DNA of 56,638 nucleotides from an uncultured Bacteroidota bacterium (GCA_937901015.1 CALCGQ010000084.1:1-56638); one strand, 5' to 3'; shown: positions 1 through 11,235, counted from the stretch's first letter. A program made the numbers and translations. Notes: generated by a model from the letters alone, not told the origin.

Positions 1-738
1 GCGAACTTCAATTAAATCTTCCAGATTATCAGTTAACACAATACTATCAGTATTATCCAAAGCAAGATAAAACTTGAGGTAAGCATTAAAATAGACTAAT
101 TGATTACTCAAATTTAAGACATCCGCCTCAAGTCCAGACACAATAAGTTCAAACTGATCTACATCAAGATCTTCGGCAAAACCAACATTATATCTTTCTT
201 TTGTTTCCAGAAGTTGATTTCTGTTAACAATAAGTGTTGAGTCAAGTATTTTTAAAGCTCTTCGTGCAGATAATACCTGATAATATGAATTACTAACCAG
301 TTGTTTCACTTCAACCTTATTTTTAAAGAAATCAGTATTTGTTTTATCAAGATACTTTTTAGCAGCTTGTAATCCGACGATATATTCACCACTAAAGATT
401 AATTGAGAAACACTGGCCCCCAAATTGGCGTCATATTTGGTTCCAAATTGTACTTCATTTGATTGACCAGGCTGAGTGAATTCAGGAGGCAGGATCATCA
501 CAGGTCGTGCTATATTATTATTGTAGCCAATGGAAGCATCAATTTGTGGTAAACCTATCGATGTTGATTCCTTAACCTGATAACCAGCAGCATCAACATC
601 CTTTTTAGCGTTGATTATCTGATAATTATTCTCCATTGCATAAGCTACAGCCTGATCCACAGAGAAATACTTTATCTCCTGTGCAGTAAGACCCATGGAA
701 ATGACCAATGAAATGATTATAATTATGTTTTTATTCAT
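1..738 (-). CDS. TolC-family outer membrane efflux protein (3' end truncated by window edge)
   Basis: Not in the ORF track. ATG at 738 (minus) opens MNKNIIIIISLVISMGLTAQEIKYFSVDQAVAYAMENNYQIINAKKDVDAAGYQVKESTSIGLPQIDASIGYNN..., in frame through base 1 (246 codons). Signal peptide plus TolC-like N-terminal pattern. Confidence 0.85.
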   Translation of the reverse strand, partial: MNKNIIIIISLVISMGLTAQEIKYFSVDQAVAYAMENNYQIINAKKDVDAAGYQVKESTSIGLPQIDASIGYNNNIARPVMILPPEFTQPGQSNEVQFGTKYDANLGASVSQLIFSGEYIVGLQAAKKYLDKTNTDFFKNKVEVKQLVSNSYYQVLSARRALKILDSTLIVNRNQLLETKERYNVGFAEDLDVDQFELIVSGLEADVLNLSNQLVYFNAYLKFYLALDNTDSIVLTDNLEDLIEVR

Positions 739-966
739 TGAATTATAGTTTAATATTATTTTAAAATGCAAATTTATGCAAAATTAAACTTAGGAAACTT
801 AAATTATGTTAAAAGTTTATTAAGTTTTTGTTAACTGGCTATTATAATATTTAATGTGATGATTTTCAAGGGTTATATAATTAGCATCTTGTTTTATCAA
901 AAACAAAGACAAAAAAAAGAGGCAAGGGTTACCTTGCCTCCATAAATCTATCTATTAATTATAAGA

Positions 967-3120
967 TTATTTTCTTGCGTCAATTAACAAGTTCAGCATA
1001 TTTACTCCTGCTTCAGAGATTACAGTTCCAGGGCCAAATATTGCAGCAACACCTGCATCATAAAGAAATTGATAATCCACTGATGGAATTACTCCGCCTA
1101 CAATCACCATAATATCTTCACGACTAAGTTTCTTAAGCTCTTCAATTACTTGTGGAACTAGAGTTTTATGACCTGCAGCTAAGGAAGAAACGCCCAGGAT
1201 ATGAACATCATTTTCAACAGCTTGTCTTGCAGCTTCGGCTGGTGTTTGGAACAATGGTCCAATGTCAACATCAAAACCCATATCAGCATAACCTGTTGCC
1301 ACTACTTTTGCTCCTCTATCATGTCCATCCTGTCCCATCTTAGCTATCATAATCCTAGGACGACGTCCATCTAAATCTGCAAATACATCTGCAAGTTCAT
1401 GGGCTTTTTTAAATGAGGCATCATTGCCAGCTTCAGCAGCATATACTCCTGATATTGATCTTATGACAGCTTTATATCTTCCCATAACTTTTTCGCAAGC
1501 ATACGAAATTTCTCCGAGACTAGCCCTATTACTAGCAGCTTCAACAGCTAACTCAAGCAAGTTTCCTTTTCCGGTTTCACAAGCTTCAGTAATAGCTTCC
1601 AGGTTTTTTTTAACAAGATCATTATCACGATTAGCTTTTAGTTTAGCAAGTCTTTTCAATTGTGCTTCACGAACAGCAGCATTATCTATATCCAAAGTTT
1701 CAATTGGATCTTCTTTTTTAAGTTTATACTTATTAATACCTACGATTACATCTTTATGTGCATCAATACGGGCTTGTTTACGAGCAGCAGCTTCCTCAAT
1801 ACGCATTTTTGGCAATCCAGTTTCAATGGCTTTGGACATTCCACCCATTTCTTCAATTTCCATAATATGCTCCCAAGCTTTGTTTGCAAGTTCATTTGTT
1901 AGTGTTTCAACATAATATGAACCAGCCCAAGGGTCAACTGATTTACAGATATTGGTTTCTTCCTGAAGATAAATCTGAGTATTACGTGCAATACGAGCTG
2001 AAAAATCTGTAGGTAAAGCAATTGCTTCATCCAATGCATTGGTATGTAGAGACTGAGTATGTCCTAAAGTTGCTCCAAGTGCCTCAACACAAGTTCGGGC
2101 AACGTTATTAAACGGATCCTGCTCGGTTAAACTCCATCCTGATGTTTGAGTATGAGTTCTCAATGCCATAGATTTTGGATTCTTTGGATTAAATTGTTTA
2201 ACGATTTTAGCCCAAAGCATTCGACCGGCTCTCAGTTTTGCTATTTCCATAAAGTGATTCATACCTGAACCCCAGAAAAAAGACAAACGAGGTGCAAAAT
2301 CATCAACTTTTAACCCTGTCTTAATACCTGTACGGATATAATCAAGACCATCAGCAAGTGTATAAGCAAGTTCAATATCAGCAGTAGCTCCAGCTTCCTG
2401 GATATGATAACCTGAAATTGATATTGAGTTAAACTTTGGCATTTTTTGAGATGTGTACTCAAAAATATCAGCAATGATACGCATTGAAGGATCCGGTGGA
2501 TAAATATAGGTATTACGCACCATGAATTCCTTAAGAATATCATTTTGGATAGTACCTGATAACTCTTCAAGTTTAGCTCCTTGTTCAAGTGCTGAAACGA
2601 TATAAAAAGCAAGAATTGGTAATACTGCACCATTCATTGTCATGGAGACTGATATCTTGTTTAATGGAATCTGGTTAAACAGAATTTCCATATCAAGAAT
2701 CGAATCAATTGCAACTCCAGCTTTACCAACATCACCCACAACACGCTCATGGTCACTATCATAACCACGGTGAGTAGCAAGGTCGAATGCAACAGAAAGC
2801 CCTTTTTGACCGGCTGCAAGATTACGACGATAAAATGCATTTGATTCTTCCGCAGTGGAGAATCCGGCATATTGACGAATTGTCCATGGACGAGTAACAT
2901 ACATTGTGGAATATGGTCCTCTTAGATATGGAGCCAGTCCGGCAGCATAGTTTAAGTGTTCCATGCCCTTAAGATCTTCTGAAGTATAGACAGGTTTTAC
3001 ATCTATGTTTTCAGTTGTCTTCCAATCGGCTTTTATATTATTATCCTTTTCCCACTCAGAATTAGACTTTGCAGGTTGTGGATTGTTATCTATGTTTATA
3101 TTTTTAAAATTAGGTTTCAT
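967..3120 (-). CDS. scpA: methylmalonyl-CoA mutase large (alpha) subunit
   Basis: 717 aa; (beta/alpha)8 mutase domain ([18 protein letters not shown]) and C-terminal B12-binding motif [30 protein letters not shown] (DxHxxG). Confidence 0.97.
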   Translation of the reverse strand: MKPNFKNINIDNNPQPAKSNSEWEKDNNIKADWKTTENIDVKPVYTSEDLKGMEHLNYAAGLAPYLRGPYSTMYVTRPWTIRQYAGFSTAEESNAFYRRNLAAGQKGLSVAFDLATHRGYDSDHERVVGDVGKAGVAIDSILDMEILFNQIPLNKISVSMTMNGAVLPILAFYIVSALEQGAKLEELSGTIQNDILKEFMVRNTYIYPPDPSMRIIADIFEYTSQKMPKFNSISISGYHIQEAGATADIELAYTLADGLDYIRTGIKTGLKVDDFAPRLSFFWGSGMNHFMEIAKLRAGRMLWAKIVKQFNPKNPKSMALRTHTQTSGWSLTEQDPFNNVARTCVEALGATLGHTQSLHTNALDEAIALPTDFSARIARNTQIYLQEETNICKSVDPWAGSYYVETLTNELANKAWEHIMEIEEMGGMSKAIETGLPKMRIEEAAARKQARIDAHKDVIVGINKYKLKKEDPIETLDIDNAAVREAQLKRLAKLKANRDNDLVKKNLEAITEACETGKGNLLELAVEAASNRASLGEISYACEKVMGRYKAVIRSISGVYAAEAGNDASFKKAHELADVFADLDGRRPRIMIAKMGQDGHDRGAKVVATGYADMGFDVDIGPLFQTPAEAARQAVENDVHILGVSSLAAGHKTLVPQVIEELKKLSREDIMVIVGGVIPSVDYQFLYDAGVAAIFGPGTVISEAGVNMLNLLIDARK

Positions 3121-3161
3121 AGTTTTCGATTTTTAAGGTGTAAATAAACTTTGTTGGTGTA

Positions 3162-5021
3162 TTAAACAATATTTAAAAGTTCATTATACCTTTTCAATTC
3201 TTCCAACAGATTACTTTTTACATGAATTAAATTTGTTAACCCAATCTCATTTAACTTCTCAATCATCTCTTTTGGATATCCTGCCAGTACAACTACGGCA
3301 TCATTTTTTAGAGCCGTGAATATGGGTTCAGCTATATCATGGTACTCAAGATCTGAACTACAAATAACAATAACGTCTGGTTTATCTTGCTTAGCTGCTG
3401 AAATCCCTTCTTCAACTGAGCTAAATCCTGCATTATCAACGATTTCATATCCTGCACATCCAAAGAAATTACCTGCAAACTGTGATCTTGCTTTACGCAT
3501 TGCAAGGTTACCATAAGCAAACATCCATGCAACAGGGCGTTTATTTGATTCTGCGAATCTATCTGTGATAAACCTTAACTCTTCTAACTTTTCTGCACCT
3601 CTGTACATTACCAGTGGTTCATAATCTGAATCATTTTTAACAGGAGTTACTGGGAAATTGAAATCTGAATTAAGATGCTCAGTAATATTTGGATATTGGT
3701 TAGTTCCCAGAACAGATCTTCTGCGAGTTGCAATTTCCATATCTTTTTTTGATGCCTCTTCTGAAACTATCTTTTGAATAATTCCCTTTTTAAAAGCAAC
3801 TATATATCCACCTACCTCATCAATTTTTAGGAATTTATCCCATGCATAGTGGATAAGCTTATCGGTAAGTTCTTCAATATAATATGATCCTGCACTTATA
3901 TCAGCCACCTTATCTAAATACGATTCACCTTTAAGAACCAGTTGTTGGTTTCTGGCAATACGTTCAGAAAATTCGGTTTCAGTTTCATAAACCGAGTTAA
4001 ATGGAAGTACACTCAATGAATTCACACCGCCAAGTATTGCCGACATGGATTCGGTTGTTGTTCTAAGCATATTCACATAAGGATCATACACTGTTTTATT
4101 CCACGCTGAATTAGTGCAATGAATATGGATAGCGGCATTTTCTGCATTGTTTAATCCGTAAGCATTAACAACTTTTGCCCATAAATATTTAACAGCTCTG
4201 AATTTTGCAATTTCCATAAAATAATCTGAGCCAACAGCAAAATTAAACCTGATACGAGGTGCTGCTTCATCTACATCAATAACATTTTCCGTCATGTGTG
4301 TTAGATAATCAGCACCCATGGACAATGCAAATGCAAGTTCGTTTCCAATACCTGCGCCAGAATTATTAAAGATAGACGCATTAACCACAAGATATTGGTA
4401 TTTTGATAGATGAGCAGAGGCGCTATGAAGATCAGCAATAAGACCTAGATCTTTTTCTTCTGAAGTTTTAAATCCTCCTGTTAAACTCAAATCACCGATT
4501 GGATCATACTCCACACAACCACGTACTTTTTCCAGATCACGGTTATATTTTTTTGCAAGTGTATCAATTGATTTCAACGCTTCAAGAGGCTCATTTGTCT
4601 TGAAGTTAAGTTCCAAAAGATCAGCACGAATATTCTCACATAATCCTTCAATATTTTCAACAGTAGGTTTAATATTATCATTAAAATTAAATCCTAAAGA
4701 ATCTACACCAAGTAGTCTTATTTCTAAGGCTTTTTTATTGGCATCGCTAATATTAGCAACTGTAATATCTTGGCGTACTAACCAGTTATTATTTTTCACC
4801 TCTTTACCACGAACAAAAGGAAAGTTACCAGGTATAACATTCATATGAGGTATATTTGCCAGATCATCTGCGCGGTAATATGGCTGTACTTTAAATCCTT
4901 CACCAGTTTTCCATACCAGTTTCTTATCAAAGTCAGCACCTTTCAAGTCCTTGATTACTTTCTCTTTCCATTCCTCATTGGAAATGGGAGGAAATGTTTC
5001 AAAAAGCTTCTCTTTATTCAT
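3162..5021 (-). CDS. mutA: methylmalonyl-CoA mutase small (beta) subunit
   Basis: 619 aa, immediately upstream of and co-oriented with the large subunit; mutase fold with degenerate B12 domain (no DxHxxG). Confidence 0.95.
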   Translation of the reverse strand: MNKEKLFETFPPISNEEWKEKVIKDLKGADFDKKLVWKTGEGFKVQPYYRADDLANIPHMNVIPGNFPFVRGKEVKNNNWLVRQDITVANISDANKKALEIRLLGVDSLGFNFNDNIKPTVENIEGLCENIRADLLELNFKTNEPLEALKSIDTLAKKYNRDLEKVRGCVEYDPIGDLSLTGGFKTSEEKDLGLIADLHSASAHLSKYQYLVVNASIFNNSGAGIGNELAFALSMGADYLTHMTENVIDVDEAAPRIRFNFAVGSDYFMEIAKFRAVKYLWAKVVNAYGLNNAENAAIHIHCTNSAWNKTVYDPYVNMLRTTTESMSAILGGVNSLSVLPFNSVYETETEFSERIARNQQLVLKGESYLDKVADISAGSYYIEELTDKLIHYAWDKFLKIDEVGGYIVAFKKGIIQKIVSEEASKKDMEIATRRRSVLGTNQYPNITEHLNSDFNFPVTPVKNDSDYEPLVMYRGAEKLEELRFITDRFAESNKRPVAWMFAYGNLAMRKARSQFAGNFFGCAGYEIVDNAGFSSVEEGISAAKQDKPDVIVICSSDLEYHDIAEPIFTALKNDAVVVLAGYPKEMIEKLNEIGLTNLIHVKSNLLEELKRYNELLNIV

Positions 5022-5434
5022 AAGAATAATTTTTATTTATATCTGTTAGCTCTTTATGAAGAGCGTTTTAAGCAATACTAAATTTCGAGCGGCAAAATTA
5101 ATACAAAAAACACAGATGAGGAGAAATAAGGCGTAATTATTGTTAATAATTTAACACACTTTACCCACACCCTTGTTGCTATTTATAACATTCTCATTTC
5201 AAATGATTTATTAACTTAAAATGATTATCAGAACATAATAATCAAAATATTTGGCAATCAACTTTCAGGTTTATGTATTATTTAAAATACCAGATTATAT
5301 AATTCCTATTAATTCCATAAATATTTCTAGCCTAAAAAAGGAACATATAAATTAGTTTACAACTAAAATAAAAAAAGGGGAACCAATAGTTAAACTATCA
5401 GCACCCCAGGTAATCTTAGAGATGAAACTATAGA

Positions 5435-5785
5435 TTACTCTTGAGTATCCATTTGTTTAGTTAAAAAGAATCCGATTAGTAAACCAATACCACTCATAAG
5501 AAAGATTGATGCGGAAATTGCAACTTCTTCCTGCATGCCTCCCACGTGATATAAGAAACTTCCGAATAGAATTCCAGTTCCAATACCAATGGCTATTAGT
5601 CCAAGATTTAGGATTACTACTTTCCAAACCATACTACTTCTTGATGCCTTTTTTGTGAAAAATACACTCACATCTTTATCCTTTTCAATTAAAGCAAGGC
5701 GTTCTTTGTTCCTAGTGTTGTAATAAAGATAAAAGATTCCGAATACTACTATAAATAGGCAAATAAATACAATTGATACTTCCAT
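5435..5785 (-). CDS. hypothetical membrane protein
   Basis: 116 aa, three predicted hydrophobic segments; followed downstream by a G/C-containing hairpin-like region. Confidence 0.6.
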   Translation of the reverse strand: MEVSIVFICLFIVVFGIFYLYYNTRNKERLALIEKDKDVSVFFTKKASRSSMVWKVVILNLGLIAIGIGTGILFGSFLYHVGGMQEEVAISASIFLMSGIGLLIGFFLTKQMDTQE

Positions 5786-5985
5786 TTTTCTAGTTTTTAT
5801 GTTTTAATGATTTCAACTATTTCTTTGACACACCTCTGATTATTTTGGTTACAAAAAAAAGCAATTATATTTTATCTTACTGATTTTATGATATCTACAT
5901 AGCAACAAACACAATAACATCCTCTATACTACTAAAAAATGTAGTTTTACAATTGCAACTTGATGGTGTTAATTCAAAATAAATA

Positions 5986-6429
5986 ATGATTAAAAGAGAA
6001 GGAAATAATCATAAACATAAAAATTGGATCTCCATCAGAAGTATCATTAATTACGGAGGACGATTTATTGATTATAAAATTGGTTTCCTTGGAGCCGGGT
6101 TCATGGGGGTAGTAGTCTTCTTTATAAACTATTCTTCAACAGAAGAATTATCATTATCTATAATCGCTGGTTCAAAACAAGGTATATATACATTCTTCTT
6201 TGGTGGTGCAATTATGAAAAGTTGTGAATACTTGGCCACAAATATTAGAAAGCGATATATTGCAATTATTGCTGCCGTGTTTATCCCATCAATAATTACC
6301 CTTTCATTAACATTTGGGGTTCATAAACTTAAAGGAACTCCACTTCCAGTTGAATCAACATTGCCAACTTTATTGATAATCCCATCAACAATAGTTTGGG
6401 GAATAAAAAAAAGGAAAGAAAAACTGTAA
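5986..6429 (+). CDS. hypothetical membrane protein
   Basis: 147 aa with several hydrophobic segments; 16 bp upstream of and co-oriented with a sigma factor gene. Confidence 0.65.
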   Translation: MIKREGNNHKHKNWISIRSIINYGGRFIDYKIGFLGAGFMGVVVFFINYSSTEELSLSIIAGSKQGIYTFFFGGAIMKSCEYLATNIRKRYIAIIAAVFIPSIITLSLTFGVHKLKGTPLPVESTLPTLLIIPSTIVWGIKKRKEKL

Positions 6430-6445
6430 CCAATATATTGTTTCG

Positions 6446-7042
6446 GTGTCTAAAAAAGTGATGAATACAGTAGATGAACACAAAACTATCAAGAGAGTTC
6501 TGAATGGTGATGTGAAAGCTTTTGAGGAGATTGTAGTGTTATTTCAGGACATGGTTTTTACCCTTGCTTATAGAGTAGTGAAGAATCGTGAGGAAGCCGA
6601 GGAAGTTGCACAGGACGTGTTCATTAAGGTATTTAAGTCATTGAAAAGCTTCAATGAAAAATCGAAACTTTCAACATGGATATACCGAATAACATACAAT
6701 TTATCCATTAATCGCTATCGATCACAGAAACAACAATTAGTTACCACAAAAATTGATAATAGCAATGAAAATAAATTAGGGTATACAAAGGATGCTCTTA
6801 CTGAATTAAGTGAACAGGAAAAGCGCGAAGTAATTAATAAAGCAATACTAAGGTTAGCTGAAACTGAAAAGATTATTATAACTTTGTACTATTATGAGGA
6901 CTTACCAATTGCTGAAATAGCTGAGATAGTTGGTATTTCTCCTCAAAACGTAAAAGTTAAGCTATTCAGGAGCCGACAAAAACTACATACTGAACTAAAA
7001 GATAAAGTTGGACTAGAAATACTGGACTATGAATACAACTAA
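6446..7042 (+). CDS. ECF-type RNA polymerase sigma-70 factor
   Basis: Region 2 (VVLFQDMVFTLAYRVVKNREEAEEVAQDVFIKVFKSLKSFNEKSKLSTWIYRITYNLSINRYRS) and region 4 (LPIAEIAEIVGISPQNVKVKLFRSRQKL). GTG start at 6446; ATG at 6461 is an alternative. Confidence 0.93.
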   Translation: MSKKVMNTVDEHKTIKRVLNGDVKAFEEIVVLFQDMVFTLAYRVVKNREEAEEVAQDVFIKVFKSLKSFNEKSKLSTWIYRITYNLSINRYRSQKQQLVTTKIDNSNENKLGYTKDALTELSEQEKREVINKAILRLAETEKIIITLYYYEDLPIAEIAEIVGISPQNVKVKLFRSRQKLHTELKDKVGLEILDYEYN

Positions 7043-7469
7043 TGAAGATATGGATAGGTTAGTAAGGAGGGCAGTGAAAATGTCACCTTTGGAGAAACCA
7101 GATAAAGGTTTTAGCCATTCTGTTATGAGTAAAATCGAAGGATTGGCTGAGGAAAAAGTCATTATACCTGAAAGATCACCATTGATTTCTCAAACCGGAT
7201 GGATGATTATTGTTAGCCTTATAGTTATAGCATTTTCCGTATTATTGATATCTGGGCCCACAAAGATAAGCTTATCTTATTTTGATAATTATGTTTCTCT
7301 GTTTAACTCTATTTCTCTGTTTAACTCTGTTTCTCTGTTTAGTAACATAAATTATTCTTTTCCAATATCAGTATCAAATATTTTCCTTACAGGTTTATTC
7401 GCTTTTGTATTCTTTTTCATTATTGAGATATCAATAATTACCAGAAACATAAAGAAAGTCAATCATTAA
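7029..7469 (+). CDS. putative membrane-bound anti-sigma-like protein
   Basis: Overlaps the sigma gene by 14 bp; cytosolic N-terminus (DKGFSHSVMSKIEG) followed by two hydrophobic segments. Confidence 0.55.
   Translation: MNTTNEDMDRLVRRAVKMSPLEKPDKGFSHSVMSKIEGLAEEKVIIPERSPLISQTGWMIIVSLIVIAFSVLLISGPTKISLSYFDNYVSLFNSISLFNSVSLFSNINYSFPISVSNIFLTGLFAFVFFFIIEISIITRNIKKVNH
7293..7346 (+). repeat. three tandem 18-bp units, in frame
   Basis: gtttctctgtttaactct / atttctctgtttaactct / gtttctctgtttagtaac, encoding VSLFNS-ISLFNS-VSLFSN. Confidence 0.95.
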
Positions 7470-7486
7470 TAATTCTATGCATAAAA

Positions 7487-9877
7487 TTAAGGACTTAGAA
7501 TAAGAACCTTCTTCGACCCCATTTCAGATCTATCCAAATTTAATATTCTATAATCACCATTATTGAACATATATGACTGATCAGAATAATGTGGACTCAT
7601 AATATTACCCGATTGACCTGTGGGAATTATTGATAGAGAATGATCAGGGTCAGCGAAATCCACAATCATTCTCATTGCCGGACCATCTACAACATCAAAA
7701 ATGCCCTCCTTGTTATATCTATATCCCTCTTTGTCAATCACATCATTTCCTCCGGCTTTTGCAAAAGGTCCAACATTAAAAATAATATCAAGAGGTTCTT
7801 CTCTTCCAATCGGATGAACATGAGTAAGAGTATGAACTCTTCCCCAATTCCAGGTACTAACATCATCTCCCAGTTGGTTAATCATTGATTCAAATGCTTC
7901 TTCAAGTGAAACAGTGAAAATCTGCCTTCTTGTTTCAATTGTTTCAGTCTTATTATTATCAAACCATGGGGAATTTTTGTTTTTGATTAGAGATGCCATT
8001 TTTGATCTTACCAAAAAAGAACCGATAAATCTTTCATCGGATATATCATCAATTTCATCAGCAAGTATATTATGCAGAACATGATAAATCACATTACTAA
8101 ATATTGTTGCCCCAATACTATTGGTTTCCGTATCACCATTCCAATCACGAAGCTGGTTGATGGCCATGGCATATGTTGGTCCAAGGCTGGAAACTTTGCT
8201 GATATCTGCTTCTTTTAGAATTAATTGGACTAACATTGTATCCTTTTCAGAAATATTGTCAAGTTGAACTGCCTTTAGTTCTTCAACACTCCATTTATCC
8301 TTTGAGTTTATTAATTTTTTAATGCGACTGGCTCTAATACCAGGTGAGTAATACCCAGGATATAAAACACCATCAACCCGAATATGCTTATCATTAGAGG
8401 TTGTAATAAAACCATCTTCAGGATTAATAATCCTTGGATTCTTATCAAATGGATAATATCCTAATATGTCATCCTTTCCACTGGCACCATCCAGAATAAT
8501 CTTAGAGTTTACATCCTCTCCCCTAATGGGTATTTTTCCAGCAGACCACAGTGCAATATTCCCCAGAGCATCACCATAAACTAAGTTCATCCCGATTAAA
8601 TCAACATATTTCATTGCAGCCTCAAAGTCTGCCATTTTTTTTGTATTGTTTATTCTATAAAGAGCATCCAAAACTTCCGATTCCATATCCATAAGTGCCC
8701 ACCAAAGTGAAATTGGAGGATCTTTTTCTGTTGCGATTCTATTATATACTCCATTTAGGATGGGTCCATGCCTAGTTTTCTTGATGGTGAATTTAATATC
8801 ATCCTCACCTTTAATTGGTATTTGCTTATTGATCAAAGTATAGTCCTCCCAGTGATCAATTGCCCAAACCTGATTGGGATTTTCAGGATTTTGAGTCTCA
8901 CGGTATAAATCCATATTATCAAAAGGAAAAATTGTTGTACCCCAAGCAAACTGCTGGTTATGACCCATAATTGCGTAAGGTACACTTGCCAAATAATAAC
9001 CTGCCATTGAAAATCCCGGGTATTCAACCTGAGCTTCAAACCAAACTGCAGGTTGTGAGTATTTTATGTGGGTATCATTTGCAAGTATCACCTTACCTGA
9101 TTTTGACCTATCGCCACTTAACACCCAATTATTGGATCCATGCCATACAGGTATGGGTAATGTTGAAAATACCTGCTTCACAGTTTCTGAAATGTGAGCC
9201 AGAGTAGTATTTTGTTCTTGCTTATAATCTTTCTGCCTTGATACCGAATCTAAGTCAAAATCCACAAGATAATCTTCGCCTAAACCTTCCAATATTTGTG
9301 TTACAATTGGCTCCTGTGATAATGCAGATGTGAATGAGAGCGACATATATCCAATGGCAGTATAAACATCAACAGGTTCAAAAGGTTCCGGACTAAAATT
9401 TAATAAAGTAAATTCAATGGGTAAATTTCCATTTTCAATGAAACTGTTCACTCCTTCAAGGTAAGCCATGGTTTCCTTTTTATATGGGGCATCAATTTCA
9501 TTGAAGAACTTATTGGCACTTCGATGTGCCATTTCCCGAATGGAAAGTGTTAACATCGTTTTATCTGTATTGAGAAATTTATCTCCTAATAATTCGGATA
9601 ATCTACCTGAAGTTACCCTCCTGATCATTTCCATCTGGAAAAGTCGCTCCTGAGCCTGCACATATCCAAGTGCCATGTATGCGTCATGTGAATTCTTAGC
9701 ATAAATATTTGGAACACCGTAATCATCAAAAATAACCTCTACAGTTTCTGTAAGACCATATAGTTGTAAATTTCCAGAATAAGTAGGCTCCGTTGATTTA
9801 AGCCAAAAATAGCTGGCAGTGATAAAAACTACTACTACAATAAGTATTGTTATGAATATTCTTTTAATGATCTTCAT
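7487..9877 (-). CDS. penicillin acylase (amidase) family Ntn hydrolase
   Basis: 796 aa; signal anchor, VIFDDYGVPNIYAKNSHDAYMALGYVQAQERLFQMEMIRR, and the WHGSNNWVLSGDRSKSGKVILANDTH autoprocessing Ser motif. Confidence 0.93.
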   Translation of the reverse strand: MKIIKRIFITILIVVVVFITASYFWLKSTEPTYSGNLQLYGLTETVEVIFDDYGVPNIYAKNSHDAYMALGYVQAQERLFQMEMIRRVTSGRLSELLGDKFLNTDKTMLTLSIREMAHRSANKFFNEIDAPYKKETMAYLEGVNSFIENGNLPIEFTLLNFSPEPFEPVDVYTAIGYMSLSFTSALSQEPIVTQILEGLGEDYLVDFDLDSVSRQKDYKQEQNTTLAHISETVKQVFSTLPIPVWHGSNNWVLSGDRSKSGKVILANDTHIKYSQPAVWFEAQVEYPGFSMAGYYLASVPYAIMGHNQQFAWGTTIFPFDNMDLYRETQNPENPNQVWAIDHWEDYTLINKQIPIKGEDDIKFTIKKTRHGPILNGVYNRIATEKDPPISLWWALMDMESEVLDALYRINNTKKMADFEAAMKYVDLIGMNLVYGDALGNIALWSAGKIPIRGEDVNSKIILDGASGKDDILGYYPFDKNPRIINPEDGFITTSNDKHIRVDGVLYPGYYSPGIRASRIKKLINSKDKWSVEELKAVQLDNISEKDTMLVQLILKEADISKVSSLGPTYAMAINQLRDWNGDTETNSIGATIFSNVIYHVLHNILADEIDDISDERFIGSFLVRSKMASLIKNKNSPWFDNNKTETIETRRQIFTVSLEEAFESMINQLGDDVSTWNWGRVHTLTHVHPIGREEPLDIIFNVGPFAKAGGNDVIDKEGYRYNKEGIFDVVDGPAMRMIVDFADPDHSLSIIPTGQSGNIMSPHYSDQSYMFNNGDYRILNLDRSEMGSKKVLILSP

Positions 9878-10015
9878 TTGATAGTGTTTGAAAAATAAGG
9901 TATTGATACTTACCTATTGCAATAATACGAAATCCACAACTTTAACTTCGATTATATATATTCAAAATAATTTCGGATATTTGCCACTTGAATTATTAAA
10001 TTAAAACTTATAAAG

Positions 10016-10198
10016 ATGGAAAACAATACCAAAGTATGCCTTTTCTGTAAGCGTGATGAGCAGGAAGTGCCTTTACTATCAGTGGATTTTAAAAATAAAA
10101 ACTACTGGATTTGCCCACAACATATGCCGACACTAATTCATAATCCTTCTCAACTTGAAGGTATGTTACCAGGTGCAGAAGATCTTACAGCCGGTTAA
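10016..10198 (+). CDS. small putative zinc-binding protein
   Basis: 60 aa; CLFC near the N-terminus and CPQH later; followed by a clear terminator. Confidence 0.75.
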   Translation: MENNTKVCLFCKRDEQEVPLLSVDFKNKNYWICPQHMPTLIHNPSQLEGMLPGAEDLTAG

Positions 10199-10212
10199 TA
10201 ATATTTAAAATG

Positions 10213-10249
10213 AAAAAAGGAGCATTTTGTAATATATGCTCCTTTTTTT
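10213..10249 (+). terminator. Rho-independent terminator
   Basis: aaaaaaggagca-ttttgtaatata-tgctcctttttt. Confidence 0.85.
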
Positions 10250-10285
10250 GTGTTGTTAAGTTTAGGATTTATAAACTAATGAACT

Positions 10286-10927
10286 CTATAAATGATAGAT
10301 CTCGTCTGCTGAATCGAAATCCACAAAGAAATCTGCATCTTGTTTTAATTGTTTAACGATTGATTGTTCTTTCGCCATTACACTCAACCTGAAGTCATCT
10401 TCTTCTTCAACACCTTCGTATGTATTAAACTTACTGGCTTCTTTTGTGGATAATTCTATGAATACCTTTAATCTGGATTCTTTACACTTTATTGAATAAA
10501 GTCCTTTGATTATTAATATGTCCACACCATTGAAATCGGTAATCAACTCATCCTGATAATCAGTCACCATATCAACAAGTGGCATTCTAGCTACCTTACT
10601 TTCCTTAAAATCCTGGATGTTCTCGTAAATCTTTTCCCAGTCATACTCCTCCAGGCCTACTTTTTCAATGCCATTTTTCAATCTCCATTCTTTTCTATTT
10701 ATTGGAGGAATCTTATAATAATTATCAAGATCCATAATTTTCGCTCTAACACCCTCTCTTTTCTTGAGGTATTTGGCCAGAAGATATGAAACTGTTGATT
10801 TTCCTGTTCCAACCTCTCCTGTAACGGTGACAATATTTTTTGGTACATAATCCTGCATTACTCTGTCAAGGATTATTCCTGCTGCTGCACGATGTTTATT
10901 GGTAATTGTAAATACTTGATTCTGCAT
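10286..10927 (-). CDS. uridine-kinase-like P-loop kinase
   Basis: 213 aa; Walker A GEVGTGKST; MDLDNYYKIP resembling the uridine kinase/PRK fold. Confidence 0.65.
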   Translation of the reverse strand: MQNQVFTITNKHRAAAGIILDRVMQDYVPKNIVTVTGEVGTGKSTVSYLLAKYLKKREGVRAKIMDLDNYYKIPPINRKEWRLKNGIEKVGLEEYDWEKIYENIQDFKESKVARMPLVDMVTDYQDELITDFNGVDILIIKGLYSIKCKESRLKVFIELSTKEASKFNTYEGVEEEDDFRLSVMAKEQSIVKQLKQDADFFVDFDSADEIYHL

Positions 10928-11235
10928 AATAAATAAATATAGTAGCCTATAAGACTGTTAGTAAGTTAGTTAACTAGTATTTTGGTCAAGTACAGTTTGG
11001 AATGCAAGAATACAAACAAAAGTTGAATTTTTAAAAATATATTTAATAAGTTTTTTCTCCATCTAGTTTGATAAAAAAAAACAATTTTTAAACAACACAT
11101 ATAGAAAGCTACATTTAATCCCATATAAATATTTGATATTATGTAATAATCGAATGGCAAATTAATATGCAAATATTTTATAATTAGCACTTTATGATCA
11201 TAAAAAAAGGATTTGCCGAATAAATCTAATATTAT

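Noticed and set aside
1424-1915. 163-aa plus-strand ORF inside the mutase large subunit gene
   Set aside because: Antisense shadow of a clearly coding gene; no domain, composition reflects the reverse complement of coding sequence. The same reasoning removes 1152, 1660, 3316, 4600, 4845, 7640, 8971, 9468, 18811, 19791, 20335, 20801, 34285, 34696, 39761 and similar ORFs.
11157-11175. TGGCAAATTAATATGC, possible sigma-54 promoter near mdh
   Set aside because: GG-GC spacing is one base too long and a TAnnTTTG promoter better explains mdh.
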